From: Yersinia frederiksenii ATCC 33641
Lineage (GTDB): Bacteria; Pseudomonadota; Gammaproteobacteria; Enterobacterales; Enterobacteriaceae
Reading direction: 5' to 3'
DNA length: 64,000 nt
Assembly: GCF_000754805.1 (NCBI RefSeq)
Contig: NZ_KN150731.1
Span: 1,010,492 to 1,074,491, forward strand
Shown here: positions 12,168-21,831 of the stretch, piece by piece
Layout of the letters: every line of letters begins with the position of its first letter
Numbering within the stretch: the stretch's first letter is position 1
Made by a program: the position numbers and the translations under genes
Notes under the pieces: generated by a model
Seen by the model: only the letters and a program-made list of their open reading frames with translations
What the model was told of the DNA's origin: nothing
Database searches by the model: none

Positions 12168-12226
12168 ATACCCTTCCTCCTTGAAGTAGCTGTGAAAACC
12201 GCTGCCACTTCAAGGGCGAAGGGTAT
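12168..12226. repeat. Palindromic element between cysA and cysM
   Basis: A 20-bp left arm (12168-12187) and right arm (12207-12226) are inverted repeats matching at 18 of 20 positions, with a 19-base loop. The arms start ATACCCTTC and end GAAGGGTAT. There is no T run. It looks like one of the short intergenic palindromic repeats common in Yersinia genomes. No second copy is seen in this window. Confidence 0.6.
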
Positions 12227-12241
12227 TTAAAGGTAATTAAC

Positions 12242-13123
12242 GTGACAACCCTTGAACACTGCATCGGCAATACACCACTGGTAAAACTGCAACGCTTGAG
12301 CCAAGGGCTGAATGCCCAGATTTGGGTCAAACTGGAAGGCAACAATCCGGCGGGTTCGGTAAAAGACCGCGCAGCACTTGCCATGATCCAGCAGGCTGAG
12401 CGACGTGGGGAAATTGCGCCGGGTGATGTATTGATTGAGGCAACCAGTGGGAATACCGGCATTGCATTGGCGATGATTGCCGCCATGAAAGGTTATCGGT
12501 TGAAATTACTGATGCCGGAGAACATGAGCCAGGAGCGGCAGGCCGCGATGCGTGCTTACGGAGCCGAGCTTATTTTGGTCAGCCGTGAGCAAGGTATGGA
12601 AGGCGCGCGCGATCAGGCATTAATGATGCAGGCTGATGGGCAGGGCAAGGTGCTGGATCAGTTTAATAATACCGATAATCCGTACGCGCATTTCATTGGC
12701 ACCGGGCCAGAGATTTGGCAACAAACCGCCGGTCAAGTGAGCCATTTTGTCTCCAGCATGGGCACCACCGGCACCATTACCGGTGTTAGCCAGTATCTGA
12801 AAAGCCAAAACCCACAGGTTAGGATTATTGGCCTACAACCGGCTGAAGGTAGCAGCATTCCGGGGATTCGCCGTTGGTCACCTGAATATATGCCGGGGAT
12901 TTTCCGCCCCGAACTGGTGGATAAAGTTCTGGATATCAGTCAACTCTCTGCCGAGCAGACCATGCGCCGCCTGGCAACGGAGGAGGGGATCTTCTGCGGT
13001 GTTAGCTCCGGTGGCGCGGTAGCAGGAGCATTGCAAGTGGCGGCGGAAAACCCAGGGGCGGTGATTGTGGCAATTATATGCGACCGCGGAGATCGCTATT
13101 TATCGACTGGGGTTTTTGACTAA
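12242..13123 (+). CDS. cysM: Cysteine synthase B / O-acetylserine sulfhydrylase B
   Basis: 293 residues from GTG 12242 after AAAGGTAA. PLP-dependent fold-type II enzyme. CysM makes cysteine from O-acetylserine and sulfide, and also S-sulfocysteine from thiosulfate, which suits its place after a thiosulfate importer. The PLP lysine lies in GSVKDRAAL, the substrate loop is EATSGNTGIA, and the phosphate-binding loop is MGTTGTITG. The protein ends at DRYLSTGVFD and so lacks the short tail of roughly ten residues present in E. coli CysM. It is separated from cysA by the palindromic element, which may modulate read-through. Confidence 0.94.
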   Translation: MTTLEHCIGNTPLVKLQRLSQGLNAQIWVKLEGNNPAGSVKDRAALAMIQQAERRGEIAPGDVLIEATSGNTGIALAMIAAMKGYRLKLLMPENMSQERQAAMRAYGAELILVSREQGMEGARDQALMMQADGQGKVLDQFNNTDNPYAHFIGTGPEIWQQTAGQVSHFVSSMGTTGTITGVSQYLKSQNPQVRIIGLQPAEGSSIPGIRRWSPEYMPGIFRPELVDKVLDISQLSAEQTMRRLATEEGIFCGVSSGGAVAGALQVAAENPGAVIVAIICDRGDRYLSTGVFD

Positions 13124-13206
13124 TCGAAGGTGATAGCGGCTCAATAATCACTGAACGATAATCAACCGAATTCCGAACTATCCGCCTCTCACCAAAAAGA
13201 TAGCGT

Positions 13207-13223
13207 GGGGAACATGGTTCCCC
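13207..13223. other. Hairpin between convergent cysM and macB
   Basis: GGGGAAC (13207-13213) and GTTCCCC (13217-13223) form a perfect 7-bp stem with a 3-base loop, just after the macB stop. There is no following T run on either strand. It may act as an imperfect terminator or an mRNA 3' end stabiliser. Confidence 0.4.
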
Positions 13224-13228
13224 AGCAC

Positions 13229-15238
13229 TTATTCCCGCTCTAAAGCCCTGATCGGATCCATCTCTGCCGCTCGTTTGGCGGGGAAAAAACCAAAGATTAC
13301 GCCAATCAAACTGGAACAGAAAAATGCCGCAATAATTGATGTAGCCGAGTAAACCATCGAAAAGTTACTGCTAAATTGACTGAATACCAAGCCAATCCCC
13401 AGAGATAACACCACCCCGAGGCAACCACCTAGCAAGCACACCAGCACAGCCTCAATTAAAAATTGCTGCATAATATCGCTTGCACGTGCTCCGACCGCCA
13501 TTCTTACACCAATCTCTCGGGTACGCTCAGTGACTGAAACCAACATGATATTCATCACCCCAATACCACCGACCACCAATGAAATAACCGCTATCATCGA
13601 CACCAGCAATGTCATCGTCGAGCTGGTTTTCTCGATGGTTTGCCGGATACTGTCGGTGTTCATAACGAAAAAATCCTGTGTCCCGTGACGTTGCGTTAGC
13701 AGCTTGGTCACTCCCTGCTCGGCATTAGCCAGATCGATATCATCGTTAACGCGCACAGTGATACTTTTCAAATAGGACTGACCGAGCATACGTTTCATTG
13801 CGGCGGTATAAGGGATCCACACATTGAGATTCTCGTCACTACCAAATCCACTCTGTTTTCTGGCCACGACACCAATCACCCGACAGGGCAGTGAACCGAG
13901 CAAAATGACTTTTCCAAGAGGTGTTTCGCCATTGGGAAACAGCTTATCGCGGGTGTTTTCATCAATCACCGCTTCTTGCATCAGGTTATTGACACTGATG
14001 CGGTTAAAGGCCATTCCTTGGTCGATGGTGTAACCACGCACCAAAAAATATTGCTCGCCAACCCCATTTACCGTGCCGCTCACGGATTTATTACCGTAGC
14101 GCAAGGTGGTACTGGTGGAGACTGTCGGGGTAGTGCTGTGAATATAACCTTGTTGTGCCAGTGCATCGGCGTCGGCGGCCCGCAATGTGTGAATTGCCGC
14201 AGAGCGCATATCACCGAAATCTTTACCGGGGAAAATTTCTAATGTGCTGGTACCCATGGCACTGATGTTAGCTAAAACCTGCTGTTGTGACCCTTTTCCT
14301 AGTGCCACGACAGAGACCACTGATGCAATACCGATAATAATTCCCAGCATGGTCAACACCGTACGCAAGCGTTGCGCTGACATTGCCAATAAGGCCATTT
14401 TGAACGCCTCTTGTAGGCGGTCATACTGTGCTTTCCAAGGTGATAACGGCGCTTTATTGGCCGTGTCTGGCTCTTTTTCAATATTACTAATTTCTGGATC
14501 TATTTCTGTTGATACGATCTGCGGTTTTTGTCTATCGGCAATCACCTCGCCGTCTCGGAGTTCGATAATCCGCTGAGCATGTTCAGCAATCGACATGTCA
14601 TGAGTGACAATAACAACCGTATGGCCTTGCCGATGTAAATTTTTGAGAATATTTAATACTTCATTGCCGCTATGAGTATCGAGTGCACCGGTGGGCTCAT
14701 CAGCCAGAATGACTTCTCCGCCATTCATCAGTGCTCTGGCAATACTAACCCGCTGCTGTTGCCCGCCAGAAAGCTGACTTGGGCGATAATCCAGCCGGTC
14801 AGCCAAGCCAAGACGTGACAAAAGGTTAGTGGCTCGCTGACGCCGCTCCTCATGCTCAATGCCTGCATAAATAGCTGGAATTTCAACATTTTCTCGTGCA
14901 TTTAAATCATTCAGTAAATGGTAACGCTGAAAAATAAAGCCAAAGTGTTCGCGGCGTAATTCAGCTAATGCATCTCTATCCAGATGTAAGGGAATACGCC
15001 CAGCCACCAGGTACTCACCAGAGCTAGGTTTATCTAGGCATCCAAGAATATTCATCAGTGTCGATTTACCGGAGCCTGATGCCCCGACAATGGCCACCAT
15101 TTCGCCACTGTGAATGGTCAGATTGATATTTTTTAATACTTTAACGGTTGCTGCACCCACGTCTTTATCGCCAATACTAAACCAACGGCTAACGTTATCG
15201 AGTTGCAGTAAAATCTTACCCTGGTTGATATCTGGCAT
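13229..15238 (-). CDS. macB: Macrolide-type export ABC protein MacB
   Basis: 669 residues (E. coli MacB 648). It is a fused ATPase-permease. The nucleotide-binding domain is N-terminal: Walker [10 protein letters not shown] (about 52-60), signature LSGGQQQR, Walker [13 protein letters not shown] and H-loop VIVTHD. Next come a variable linker and a first membrane helix (about 295-320, [20 protein letters not shown]), then a large periplasmic domain and three C-terminal helices with [14 protein letters not shown]. MacB with MacA and TolC acts as a mechanotransmission pump for macrolides, enterotoxin, haem precursors or siderophores. The substrate here is unknown. Start is 3 bp after the macA stop. 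Confidence 0.93.
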   Translation of the reverse strand: MPDINQGKILLQLDNVSRWFSIGDKDVGAATVKVLKNINLTIHSGEMVAIVGASGSGKSTLMNILGCLDKPSSGEYLVAGRIPLHLDRDALAELRREHFGFIFQRYHLLNDLNARENVEIPAIYAGIEHEERRQRATNLLSRLGLADRLDYRPSQLSGGQQQRVSIARALMNGGEVILADEPTGALDTHSGNEVLNILKNLHRQGHTVVIVTHDMSIAEHAQRIIELRDGEVIADRQKPQIVSTEIDPEISNIEKEPDTANKAPLSPWKAQYDRLQEAFKMALLAMSAQRLRTVLTMLGIIIGIASVVSVVALGKGSQQQVLANISAMGTSTLEIFPGKDFGDMRSAAIHTLRAADADALAQQGYIHSTTPTVSTSTTLRYGNKSVSGTVNGVGEQYFLVRGYTIDQGMAFNRISVNNLMQEAVIDENTRDKLFPNGETPLGKVILLGSLPCRVIGVVARKQSGFGSDENLNVWIPYTAAMKRMLGQSYLKSITVRVNDDIDLANAEQGVTKLLTQRHGTQDFFVMNTDSIRQTIEKTSSTMTLLVSMIAVISLVVGGIGVMNIMLVSVTERTREIGVRMAVGARASDIMQQFLIEAVLVCLLGGCLGVVLSLGIGLVFSQFSSNFSMVYSATSIIAAFFCSSLIGVIFGFFPAKRAAEMDPIRALERE

Positions 15239-15241
15239 CAG

Positions 15242-16453
15242 TTACATCCCCATTGGCGGCCCCATGTGTTGGGCCTTACTGTTGGAGGCGGCAACATTCG
15301 CCTGACTAACAATGACCTGCTCCCCGGCTTGCAAGCCAGACAGAATCTGAGCATCGACATGATTGTTTATCCCGACGGTGACTGCGCGATGGCCTATTTT
15401 TCCATTTTCATCAACCACTTGTACCTGATAGCGCCCATTGCTATTTTCCAGTGCGGTTGCGGGAATAACCACGGTATCCTCGGCTTTGTGCAGCACGATA
15501 TACACCTGCGCAGTCATTGAAATACGCAATGCTCCATGCGGGTTGGCGACATCAAACAAGCCGTTATAGTAAATAGCGGTGGTGGTGGAAGAGCTGGAAC
15601 TGCTACTTGATGATGTGGTGGTGGTTTCATCGTTGATTGAGTCAGGTGCCGGTTCTATCGCCCGCAGCGTCGCGCTGAACCGTTGTTCAGGTTCGCCTAA
15701 AATGGTGAAGTAAACCGGCATGCCCGCGTTGACTTTCACCACATCAGCCTCAGAAATCTGTGCCTCTACCGTCATGGTCTGGAGTTGTGCGACTTTAATG
15801 ATTGTCGGAGCACTTTGTACCGCATTGACGGTTTGTCCCTCTTCAACCGGGATGGCCACCACTGTCCCGGCAATCGGTGAGTTGATTTTGGTATAACCAA
15901 GATTGAGTTTGGCGGTGCTGACGGCAATTTCCGCCTGTGCAATTTGTGCATCCAGCGCGTTAATTTCGGCTTGTGTACTGTCTAATATTGCTTTGGCACT
16001 ATCAAAATCAGCCCGAACCCCCAACTCTTTGGCGAGAATCTGTTGCTGACGCTGGTAGGTTAACTGATTATTTTTTTGCGTCGCGACTTTTGCTACTCGC
16101 TGAGCCAGCACGTTTTTCAGGGCTTCTTCTGCATCTTTCAGGGCATTTTGCTGAGTAAGATCATCAATTTCAGCCACTAACTGGCCTTTTTCAACCGCTT
16201 GTCCTAGGGTCACATGGAGAGCTTTAATTTGCCCAGAGACCTGAGCGCCCACCGTGACCTGTTTTTGTGCTTTGAGAGTGCCATCAGCCAGTACGGTTTG
16301 TTCCAGAGTGCGAATCTCTGCCGGGGCAGTAATAAAATGGGGTTTATCTGCCGGTGACATCCATCTAAAGAGCAGTACACTGCCAGCGGTCAGTAGCACA
16401 ATAGCCAGCCCGATAAGGCGACGTTTCGACCCGGTAACCTGTTGCATCATCAA
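15242..16453 (-). CDS. macA: Periplasmic adaptor MacA, with Ser/Thr-rich insert
   Basis: 403 residues. A membrane anchor lies at about residues 10-30 (LIGLAIVLLTAGSVLLF), followed by a lipoyl/hairpin region (GAQVSGQIKALHV, then a coiled-coil of about 95-170) and beta-barrel domains. It links MacB to an outer-membrane TolC-type channel. Odd feature: around residues 275-295 an almost pure Thr/Ser run (four T, nine S, three T) sits just before AIYYNGLFDV. E. coli MacA has no such tract there. The gene is first of macA-macB and divergent from the response regulator at 16637. Confidence 0.92.
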   Translation of the reverse strand: MMMQQVTGSKRRLIGLAIVLLTAGSVLLFRWMSPADKPHFITAPAEIRTLEQTVLADGTLKAQKQVTVGAQVSGQIKALHVTLGQAVEKGQLVAEIDDLTQQNALKDAEEALKNVLAQRVAKVATQKNNQLTYQRQQQILAKELGVRADFDSAKAILDSTQAEINALDAQIAQAEIAVSTAKLNLGYTKINSPIAGTVVAIPVEEGQTVNAVQSAPTIIKVAQLQTMTVEAQISEADVVKVNAGMPVYFTILGEPEQRFSATLRAIEPAPDSINDETTTTSSSSSSSSSTTTAIYYNGLFDVANPHGALRISMTAQVYIVLHKAEDTVVIPATALENSNGRYQVQVVDENGKIGHRAVTVGINNHVDAQILSGLQAGEQVIVSQANVAASNSKAQHMGPPMGM

Positions 16454-16533
16454 TCAAAGATCCTTGAACCACAATTAAGAAAATAGTGAAGCTAAGTGCT
16501 GGGGGATAATTTACCGCCAAGGCCCGATAAGTG

Positions 16534-16551
16534 TGAGTTAAGTGAAACTCA
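16534..16551. promoter_or_regulatory. Inverted repeat between macA and the response-regulator gene
   Basis: TGAGTT-N6-AACTCA (16534-16551) is a perfect 6-6-6 inverted repeat in the 183-bp divergent gap, and a further TGAGTA occurs at about 16567. It is a candidate operator for the adjacent OmpR-family regulator, controlling macAB, itself, or both. This is positional inference. Confidence 0.45.
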
Positions 16552-16636
16552 AGAATATGTAAGGATTGAGTAAAACTGGCTGCGCGCGAGTCAAATAGGC
16601 ATGAAAATAGCCGAAATCAGGCAGGAGAGTGAATTC

Positions 16637-17320
16637 ATGAAAATTTTGTTAGTCGATGATGATGTTGAACTGGGCACGATGTTGAGGGAATACCTGAATG
16701 GCGAGGGGTTTAACGCCGAACGGGTATTAACCGGCAAAGCGGGCATTGAAGGTGCCTTGTCCGGGGAGTATACCGCCTTGATTCTCGACATTATGTTGCC
16801 TGATATGAGTGGCATTGATGTATTACGACAAGTGCGTAAAAAAAGTCGTTTACCTATTATTATGCTGACAGCCAAAGGCGACAACATTGACCGAGTTATT
16901 GGCCTGGAGATGGGGGCTGATGACTACATGCCTAAACCCTGCTACCCACGCGAATTGGTGGCACGGTTGCGCGCGGTATTGCGCCGCGTTGATGAGCATC
17001 CTGATGTGTCATCCGCCGATGACAGTGTCATCATTCAGGGTGACTTAACCCTCAATCCGTCGACTCGTAGCAGTGAATGGCAAGGTAAATCGTTCGATTT
17101 GACGGCTTCGGAGTTTAATTTACTGGAACTCCTGCTGCGCTCTCCGGAACGTGTTGTCACCAAAGATGAGTTATCTGCTAAAGGGCTAGGGCGGCCGCGG
17201 GAAGCCTATGACCGCAGTGTCGATGTGCATATCAGCAATATCAGACAAAAGCTTGCAGCCTTAGCGGGCAACACGCTAAATATTGAAACGGTACGTAGCA
17301 TTGGCTATCGCATCAGATAA
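16637..17320 (+). CDS. OmpR/CpxR-family response regulator
   Basis: 227 residues from ATG 16637 (MKILLVDDD), which has AGGAGAG upstream. A start 36 bp earlier adds residues outside the receiver fold. Receiver domain 1-115: acidic pair DDD near residue 8, phospho-acceptor Asp in LILDIMLPD (about 51), Thr in MLTAKGD and Lys in YMPKPC. The winged-helix DNA-binding domain covers about 130-225 (LTASEFNLLELLL, VDVHISNIRQKL). It closely resembles CpxR but lies beside macAB and is not the canonical cpxRA locus, which lies elsewhere in enterics. It is paired with the kinase 25 bp downstream. Confidence 0.88.
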   Translation: MKILLVDDDVELGTMLREYLNGEGFNAERVLTGKAGIEGALSGEYTALILDIMLPDMSGIDVLRQVRKKSRLPIIMLTAKGDNIDRVIGLEMGADDYMPKPCYPRELVARLRAVLRRVDEHPDVSSADDSVIIQGDLTLNPSTRSSEWQGKSFDLTASEFNLLELLLRSPERVVTKDELSAKGLGRPREAYDRSVDVHISNIRQKLAALAGNTLNIETVRSIGYRIR

Positions 17321-17345
17321 TAGCTATTGGTGGAGTCGATAGGAT

Positions 17346-18713
17346 ATGCGCGGACGGTTGTTTTGGAAAATCCTGTTAGGATTTTGGCTGACCTTCATTT
17401 TAATGACTCAGATGCTGTGGGTGGTGTTTTCCTTCTATGGTAATCGCCACGAGCCACCTGAGCGTGAGATGGTACGGCAGATTGCCAAATTACAGGTCGC
17501 GTCAGCGGCCTCGGTACTTCATGCCGGTGGGTTGCCTGCGCTAAAAAGCATGATGACCAACTGGTCAGAGGCAGATAAAAATCATTTCTCTGTTTTGCCT
17601 GCGACTGAGATACCCGCGGCAACAGAGGAGCCACCCAATAAGGCGCGGCCGTCTAAAGGCCGTGAACCTGAGTTTTACAGTAGGGAAGTCACGACATGGG
17701 TCACAGGCCCAGAGGGTCAAAATTATCGTATCAGTTATGACATTGATGGATTACGGGCGATCAATCAGCAGGACGGTACTGGCGAGAGCCGCCATGAAAT
17801 ACTGAACATTCCCATTCCAATGATTTGGATGGGCGTGCTGGGGGGACTGTTCTTCAGTGCTCTATTGGCATGGAACCTGACGCGACCTATGCGCCAGCTA
17901 CGTGCCGGTTTTGAGCGGGTAGCCCAAGGGGATTTGTCAGTGCGGTTGTTACCCGTGATGCGTCGACGGCACGATGAACTGACCGAAGTGGCACGGGATT
18001 TTGACTCAATGGCCGAGCGTCTGGAAGCGTTGGTCAGTGCCCGTGAACAGCTGCTACATGATGTTTCTCACGAGTTACGCTCGCCATTGGCCCGTTTACA
18101 ATTGGCGATTGGTTTGGCGCGGCAGAACCCGGTGAACGTCGAGAACTCCTTACAGCGCATTGAGCACGAATCGGAACGGCTGGATAAGATGATTGGCGAG
18201 TTATTAGCACTCTCTCGTGCCGAGAATCACAATATAGCCGATGACGAAGAGTATTTTGATTTACATGAATTAGTGAAAGTTGTGGTCAATGATGCCCGCT
18301 ATGAAGCACAGGTTCCGGGGGTTGAAATCCTATTACAGGTGACTCCGCAAGTTGGCTACACTGTCAAAGGCAATGCTGAGTTGATGCGGCGGGCAATAGA
18401 TAATATTGTCCGCAATGCGCTGCGTTTCTCTGGTCAGGGCCAGCAGGTTAGCGTGACACTTTCACCAAGTGAGTGGAGCTACCAGATTCAGGTCGCAGAC
18501 CAAGGGCCGGGAGTGGAGGAAAGCAAGTTATCCAGTATTTTTGACCCTTTCGTGCGTGTCAAATCAGCTATGTCTGGCAAAGGTTACGGTTTGGGCTTAG
18601 CCATTACACGCAAAGTGGTCTTGGCGCATGGTGGGCAGGTTGAAGCCAGAAATAGTGAGCTGGGTGGTTTGGTGATTACCTTACGGATGCCGCGCTGGCC
18701 TACGACAAATTAA
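17346..18713 (+). CDS. CpxA-like sensor histidine kinase
   Basis: 455 residues, inner membrane. First membrane helix at about 7-29, periplasmic domain about 30-157 (rich in charged and Pro residues), second helix about 158-178. HAMP follows (LTRPMRQLRAGFERVAQGDLSVRL), then the dimerisation domain with phospho-His in LLHDVSHELRSPLARLQ. The HATPase domain has N-box IVRNALRFS, G1 DQGPGV and G2 GYGLGLAI. The stimulus is unknown. Adjacency to macAB suggests envelope or toxic-compound stress sensing. A bidirectional terminator follows. Confidence 0.88.
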   Translation: MRGRLFWKILLGFWLTFILMTQMLWVVFSFYGNRHEPPEREMVRQIAKLQVASAASVLHAGGLPALKSMMTNWSEADKNHFSVLPATEIPAATEEPPNKARPSKGREPEFYSREVTTWVTGPEGQNYRISYDIDGLRAINQQDGTGESRHEILNIPIPMIWMGVLGGLFFSALLAWNLTRPMRQLRAGFERVAQGDLSVRLLPVMRRRHDELTEVARDFDSMAERLEALVSAREQLLHDVSHELRSPLARLQLAIGLARQNPVNVENSLQRIEHESERLDKMIGELLALSRAENHNIADDEEYFDLHELVKVVVNDARYEAQVPGVEILLQVTPQVGYTVKGNAELMRRAIDNIVRNALRFSGQGQQVSVTLSPSEWSYQIQVADQGPGVEESKLSSIFDPFVRVKSAMSGKGYGLGLAITRKVVLAHGGQVEARNSELGGLVITLRMPRWPTTN

Positions 18714-18750
18714 GCTGGTTTGTTTATAACGCATGTCATGTTAGCTAACA

Positions 18751-18778
18751 AAAACGGCGCCCTTAGGCGCCGTTTTTT
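18751..18778. terminator. Bidirectional terminator between the sensor kinase and crr
   Basis: A perfect 11-bp stem (AAAACGGCGCC with GGCGCCGTTTT) and 4-base loop is flanked by A and T runs on both sides, serving the plus-strand kinase operon and the minus-strand pts operon. Confidence 0.9.
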
Positions 18779-18791
18779 CACTCGTATAAAA

Positions 18792-19301
18792 TTACTTTTT
18801 GATACGAATAATCGGAGTCTCACCAACAGTGACACTGCCAGAGAGTTTAATCAGTTCTTTAATCTCGTCCATGTTAGAGATAACCACCGGCGTCAGTGTA
18901 GACTTGGCTTTCTCTTCCAGCAGGGCCAGATTGAACTCAATAACCACATCACCTTTTTTGACGCGCTGGCCTTCTTCAGCGATACGCTTAAAGCCTTCGC
19001 CTTTCAGTTCAACAGTATCAATACCGAAGTGGACGAACAGCTCGATGCCGCTGTCTGATTCGATAGAAAAAGCATGGTTAGTTTCGAAAATTTTACCGAT
19101 GGTGCCGTCAACAGGAGCAACCATTTTATTGCCTGAAGGCTTGATAGCTATGCCATCACCAACGATTTTCTCTGCAAACACAACATCAGGAACATCTTCG
19201 ATGTTGACGATCTCACCAGACAACGGAGCTACGATTTCAATAGTGCCACTGTCTTTTTTATCATCTGAAACCAGTGATTTCAGTTTATCGAACAAACCCA
19301 T
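18792..19301 (-). CDS. crr: PTS glucose-specific enzyme IIA
   Basis: 169 residues, the exact E. coli length. Cytoplasmic EIIA-Glc takes phosphate from HPr at His91 ([11 protein letters not shown]) and passes it to EIIB-Glc; His76 assists (ETNHAFSI). Its unphosphorylated form inhibits non-PTS permeases and glycerol kinase, and its phosphorylated form stimulates adenylate cyclase. It is the last gene of ptsH-ptsI-crr, 48 bp after ptsI; the terminator at 18751 follows. Confidence 0.98.
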   Translation of the reverse strand: MGLFDKLKSLVSDDKKDSGTIEIVAPLSGEIVNIEDVPDVVFAEKIVGDGIAIKPSGNKMVAPVDGTIGKIFETNHAFSIESDSGIELFVHFGIDTVELKGEGFKRIAEEGQRVKKGDVVIEFNLALLEEKAKSTLTPVVISNMDEIKELIKLSGSVTVGETPIIRIKK

Positions 19302-19349
19302 GATCTTCTCCTAAGTATTTATATTGGGCAGCGTTCCAGTATCGTGGAA

Positions 19350-21077
19350 TTAGCAGAGCGTTTTTTCTTCGATGAATGTGGTAACCAAATCCATCAATTC
19401 CTTCGCTGTTGGTTGAGCTAATGCTTGCTCCGCCAGCACCTTCACATCTTCGAAATTCGTATTACGGATAATTTTCTTGATGCGTGGGATCGAAATTGCA
19501 CTCATGCTGAACTCATCCAGCCCCATGCCCAATAGCAACAGTGTAGCACGTTCATCGCCAGCAAGTTCACCGCACATACCGGTCCACTTACCTTCAGCGT
19601 GAGATGCATCAATAACCTGTTTGATCAGGCCCAATACCGATGGCGACATTGGATTATAGAGATGAGAAATCAGCTCATTGCCACGATCTACTGCCAGAGT
19701 ATACTGAGTTAGATCGTTTGTCCCAATACTAAAGAAGTCAACTTCTTTAGCTAAATGGCGAGCGATGACCGCCGCCGCAGGTGTTTCAACCATCACACCG
19801 ACCTCGATAGTTTCATCAAAGGCCTTATTTTCTTCACGCAGTTGGCTCTTCAGCAGTTCAAGCTCTGCTTTCAGCTCGCGTACTTCTTCAACCGAAATGA
19901 TCATCGGGAACATGATACGCAATTTACCAAACGCGGAGGCACGCAAGATTGCGCGCAGCTGTGCATGCAGAATCTCTTTGCGATCCATAGCAATACGGAT
20001 TGCACGCCAGCCCAGGAATGGGTTTTCTTCTTTCGGCAAGTTCATGTACGGCAGATCTTTATCACCGCCGATGTCCATGGTACGGACAATAACTGCTTGA
20101 GAGCCCATGGCTTCCGCAACGGCTTTATAAGCCTGGAACTGCTCTTCTTCAGTAGGCAGTGAGTCGCGGTCCATGAACAGGAATTCGGTGCGATACAGAC
20201 CGACACCTTCAGCGCCATTACGCTCAGCACCGGCGATGTCACGCACGGTACCAATGTTGGCAACCACTTCAACCTGATGGCCATCAAGGGTGATAGCAGG
20301 CAGGTCTTTCAGTTTGGCCAGATCGTTTTTCTCGGTGATGTACTGAGCATTCACCGCTTTCAACTGCTCAATCACATCCGCAGTCGGGTTTAAATAGACT
20401 TTGTTGTTGACCGCATCGAGGATCAAATAGTCGCCATTTTGGACTTGTTTGGTCACATCACTTGTGCCGACGATAGCCGGTAATTCCAACGAACGAGCCA
20501 TAATGGAGGTGTGAGAAGTACGGCCACCTAAATCGGTGATGAACCCTAACACTTTATCCAGATTAAGCTGCGCGGTTTCTGACGGAGTCAGATCGGTAGC
20601 AACCAGAATCACTTCATCCTGGATAGCACCCAAATCGACAATAGTCAGACCGAGAATGTTCTTCAGCAGGCGTTTACCGATATCACGCACGTCAGCTGCA
20701 CGCTCTTTCAGGTATTCGTCATCCAGCTCTTCCAGGGCTTTTGCTTGCCCTTCAATCACTGAATAAGCGGCTGCATCAGCAGTGGCATGCTCATCTTTGA
20801 TGAGGGCTATGATTTCCTGCTCAAGCTCTTCGTCTTCCAACAGCATGATATGCCCTTCGAAGATGGCAGCTTTCTCTTCGCCCAGGCTTATGCCAGCTTT
20901 GGTCTTAATCGCTTCCAACTGTTCAGCCGCTTTAGCACGCCCAGTTTTGAAACGCTCGACTTCCTGCTCCACTTGGTCAGCAGAGATCTTTTTCCGGTTG
21001 ATGACAATCTCATCTTCTTTTAGCAAAAGTGCTTTACCAAAAGCGATACCCGGTGATACTAAAATGCCTGAAATCAT
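19350..21077 (-). CDS. ptsI: PTS enzyme I
   Basis: 575 residues. It autophosphorylates from phosphoenolpyruvate at His189 ([13 protein letters not shown]) and phosphorylates HPr. The C-terminal PEP-binding barrel includes [13 protein letters not shown] and the conserved Cys in GMCGELAGD. It lies 47 bp after ptsH in the ptsHI-crr operon. Nothing is unusual about it. Confidence 0.98.
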   Translation of the reverse strand: MISGILVSPGIAFGKALLLKEDEIVINRKKISADQVEQEVERFKTGRAKAAEQLEAIKTKAGISLGEEKAAIFEGHIMLLEDEELEQEIIALIKDEHATADAAAYSVIEGQAKALEELDDEYLKERAADVRDIGKRLLKNILGLTIVDLGAIQDEVILVATDLTPSETAQLNLDKVLGFITDLGGRTSHTSIMARSLELPAIVGTSDVTKQVQNGDYLILDAVNNKVYLNPTADVIEQLKAVNAQYITEKNDLAKLKDLPAITLDGHQVEVVANIGTVRDIAGAERNGAEGVGLYRTEFLFMDRDSLPTEEEQFQAYKAVAEAMGSQAVIVRTMDIGGDKDLPYMNLPKEENPFLGWRAIRIAMDRKEILHAQLRAILRASAFGKLRIMFPMIISVEEVRELKAELELLKSQLREENKAFDETIEVGVMVETPAAAVIARHLAKEVDFFSIGTNDLTQYTLAVDRGNELISHLYNPMSPSVLGLIKQVIDASHAEGKWTGMCGELAGDERATLLLLGMGLDEFSMSAISIPRIKKIIRNTNFEDVKVLAEQALAQPTAKELMDLVTTFIEEKTLC

Positions 21078-21124
21078 AACCCTACCTTACTCTTGACTGG
21101 TGTTAACTAAAAAAGCGCGCGTGA

Positions 21125-21382
21125 TTACTCAAGCTCTGCCATCAGTTTTACCAGATGCTCAACAGCTTTCTTCTCATCTTCGCCTTCAGCAGAGATCGTA
21201 ACAACAGTACCTTGGGTCAGGCCCAGAGTTTGCAGTTTGAACAGGCTCTTGGCGCTAGCGCTTTTACCGTTGGAGGTCACAGTAATTTCAGACGCAAAGC
21301 CTTTTGCTTCTTTCACGAACTGGGCAGCAGGGCGGGTATGAAGACCGTTTGGTGCAGTAATAGTAACTTCTTGCTGGAACAT
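21125..21382 (-). CDS. ptsH: PTS phosphocarrier HPr
   Basis: 85 residues. The active-site His15 lies in NGLHTRPAA and Ser46 in ASAKSLFKL. It carries phosphate from enzyme I to all EIIA proteins. It heads the pts operon; its leader contains a perfect 12-bp inverted repeat (21418-21449) about 36 bases before the ATG. Confidence 0.98.
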   Translation of the reverse strand: MFQQEVTITAPNGLHTRPAAQFVKEAKGFASEITVTSNGKSASAKSLFKLQTLGLTQGTVVTISAEGEDEKKAVEHLVKLMAELE

Positions 21383-21417
21383 TGTATTTCCCCAACTTAT
21401 TGGATTTATGTTGTGGA

Positions 21418-21449
21418 GCTAAAGTTTAGTGTAAAACCTAAACTTTAGC
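21418..21449 (-). promoter_or_regulatory. Perfect inverted repeat in the ptsH leader
   Basis: GCTAAAGTTTAG (21418-21429) and CTAAACTTTAGC (21438-21449) are exact reverse complements with an 8-base loop. It sits just upstream of the ptsH ribosome site, so as RNA it would form a stable leader hairpin and as DNA a 12-bp-arm operator. The wider gap 21383-21831 (449 bp) contains the pts promoters and the cysK terminator and no gene. Confidence 0.7.
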
Positions 21450-21780
21450 CTGTATTGGTGCGCGTATAATGACATCTTTCAACTCGCGCATGACTATGCC
21501 TCAACTGCAGGTAAGCCATAAAGACAGTTTCCGATACGACCTGAGCTCAGGCCTAAAATCGAGACTGCTACTCCTAAGAATAATGCTCTCTTTGCGATAT
21601 GTCTTCAATCAGCGTTAAGTGATGACATTTTTTGTTGTGTTGCATAATTGATAAATCGATTCAGCCAGAGAGGCGCCAGATACTCGATTAATTTCGCGTA
21701 TCAAAATAATTGTCCGGTTAAATACTAAACCCAGAGGGTAAAATCAATCTTTATGTAGTAAAAACTTTGACGTGCACCAC

Positions 21781-21810
21781 AAAAAAAGCACCCAAGAGGG
21801 TGCTTTTTTA
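21781..21810 (-). terminator. Rho-independent terminator after cysK
   Basis: A-rich run, GCACCC-AAGA-GGGTGC stem, then T run. Read on the minus strand, it directly follows the cysK stop at 21832. Confidence 0.9.
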
Positions 21811-21831
21811 GCATTTAGTGCGACAGCATCA

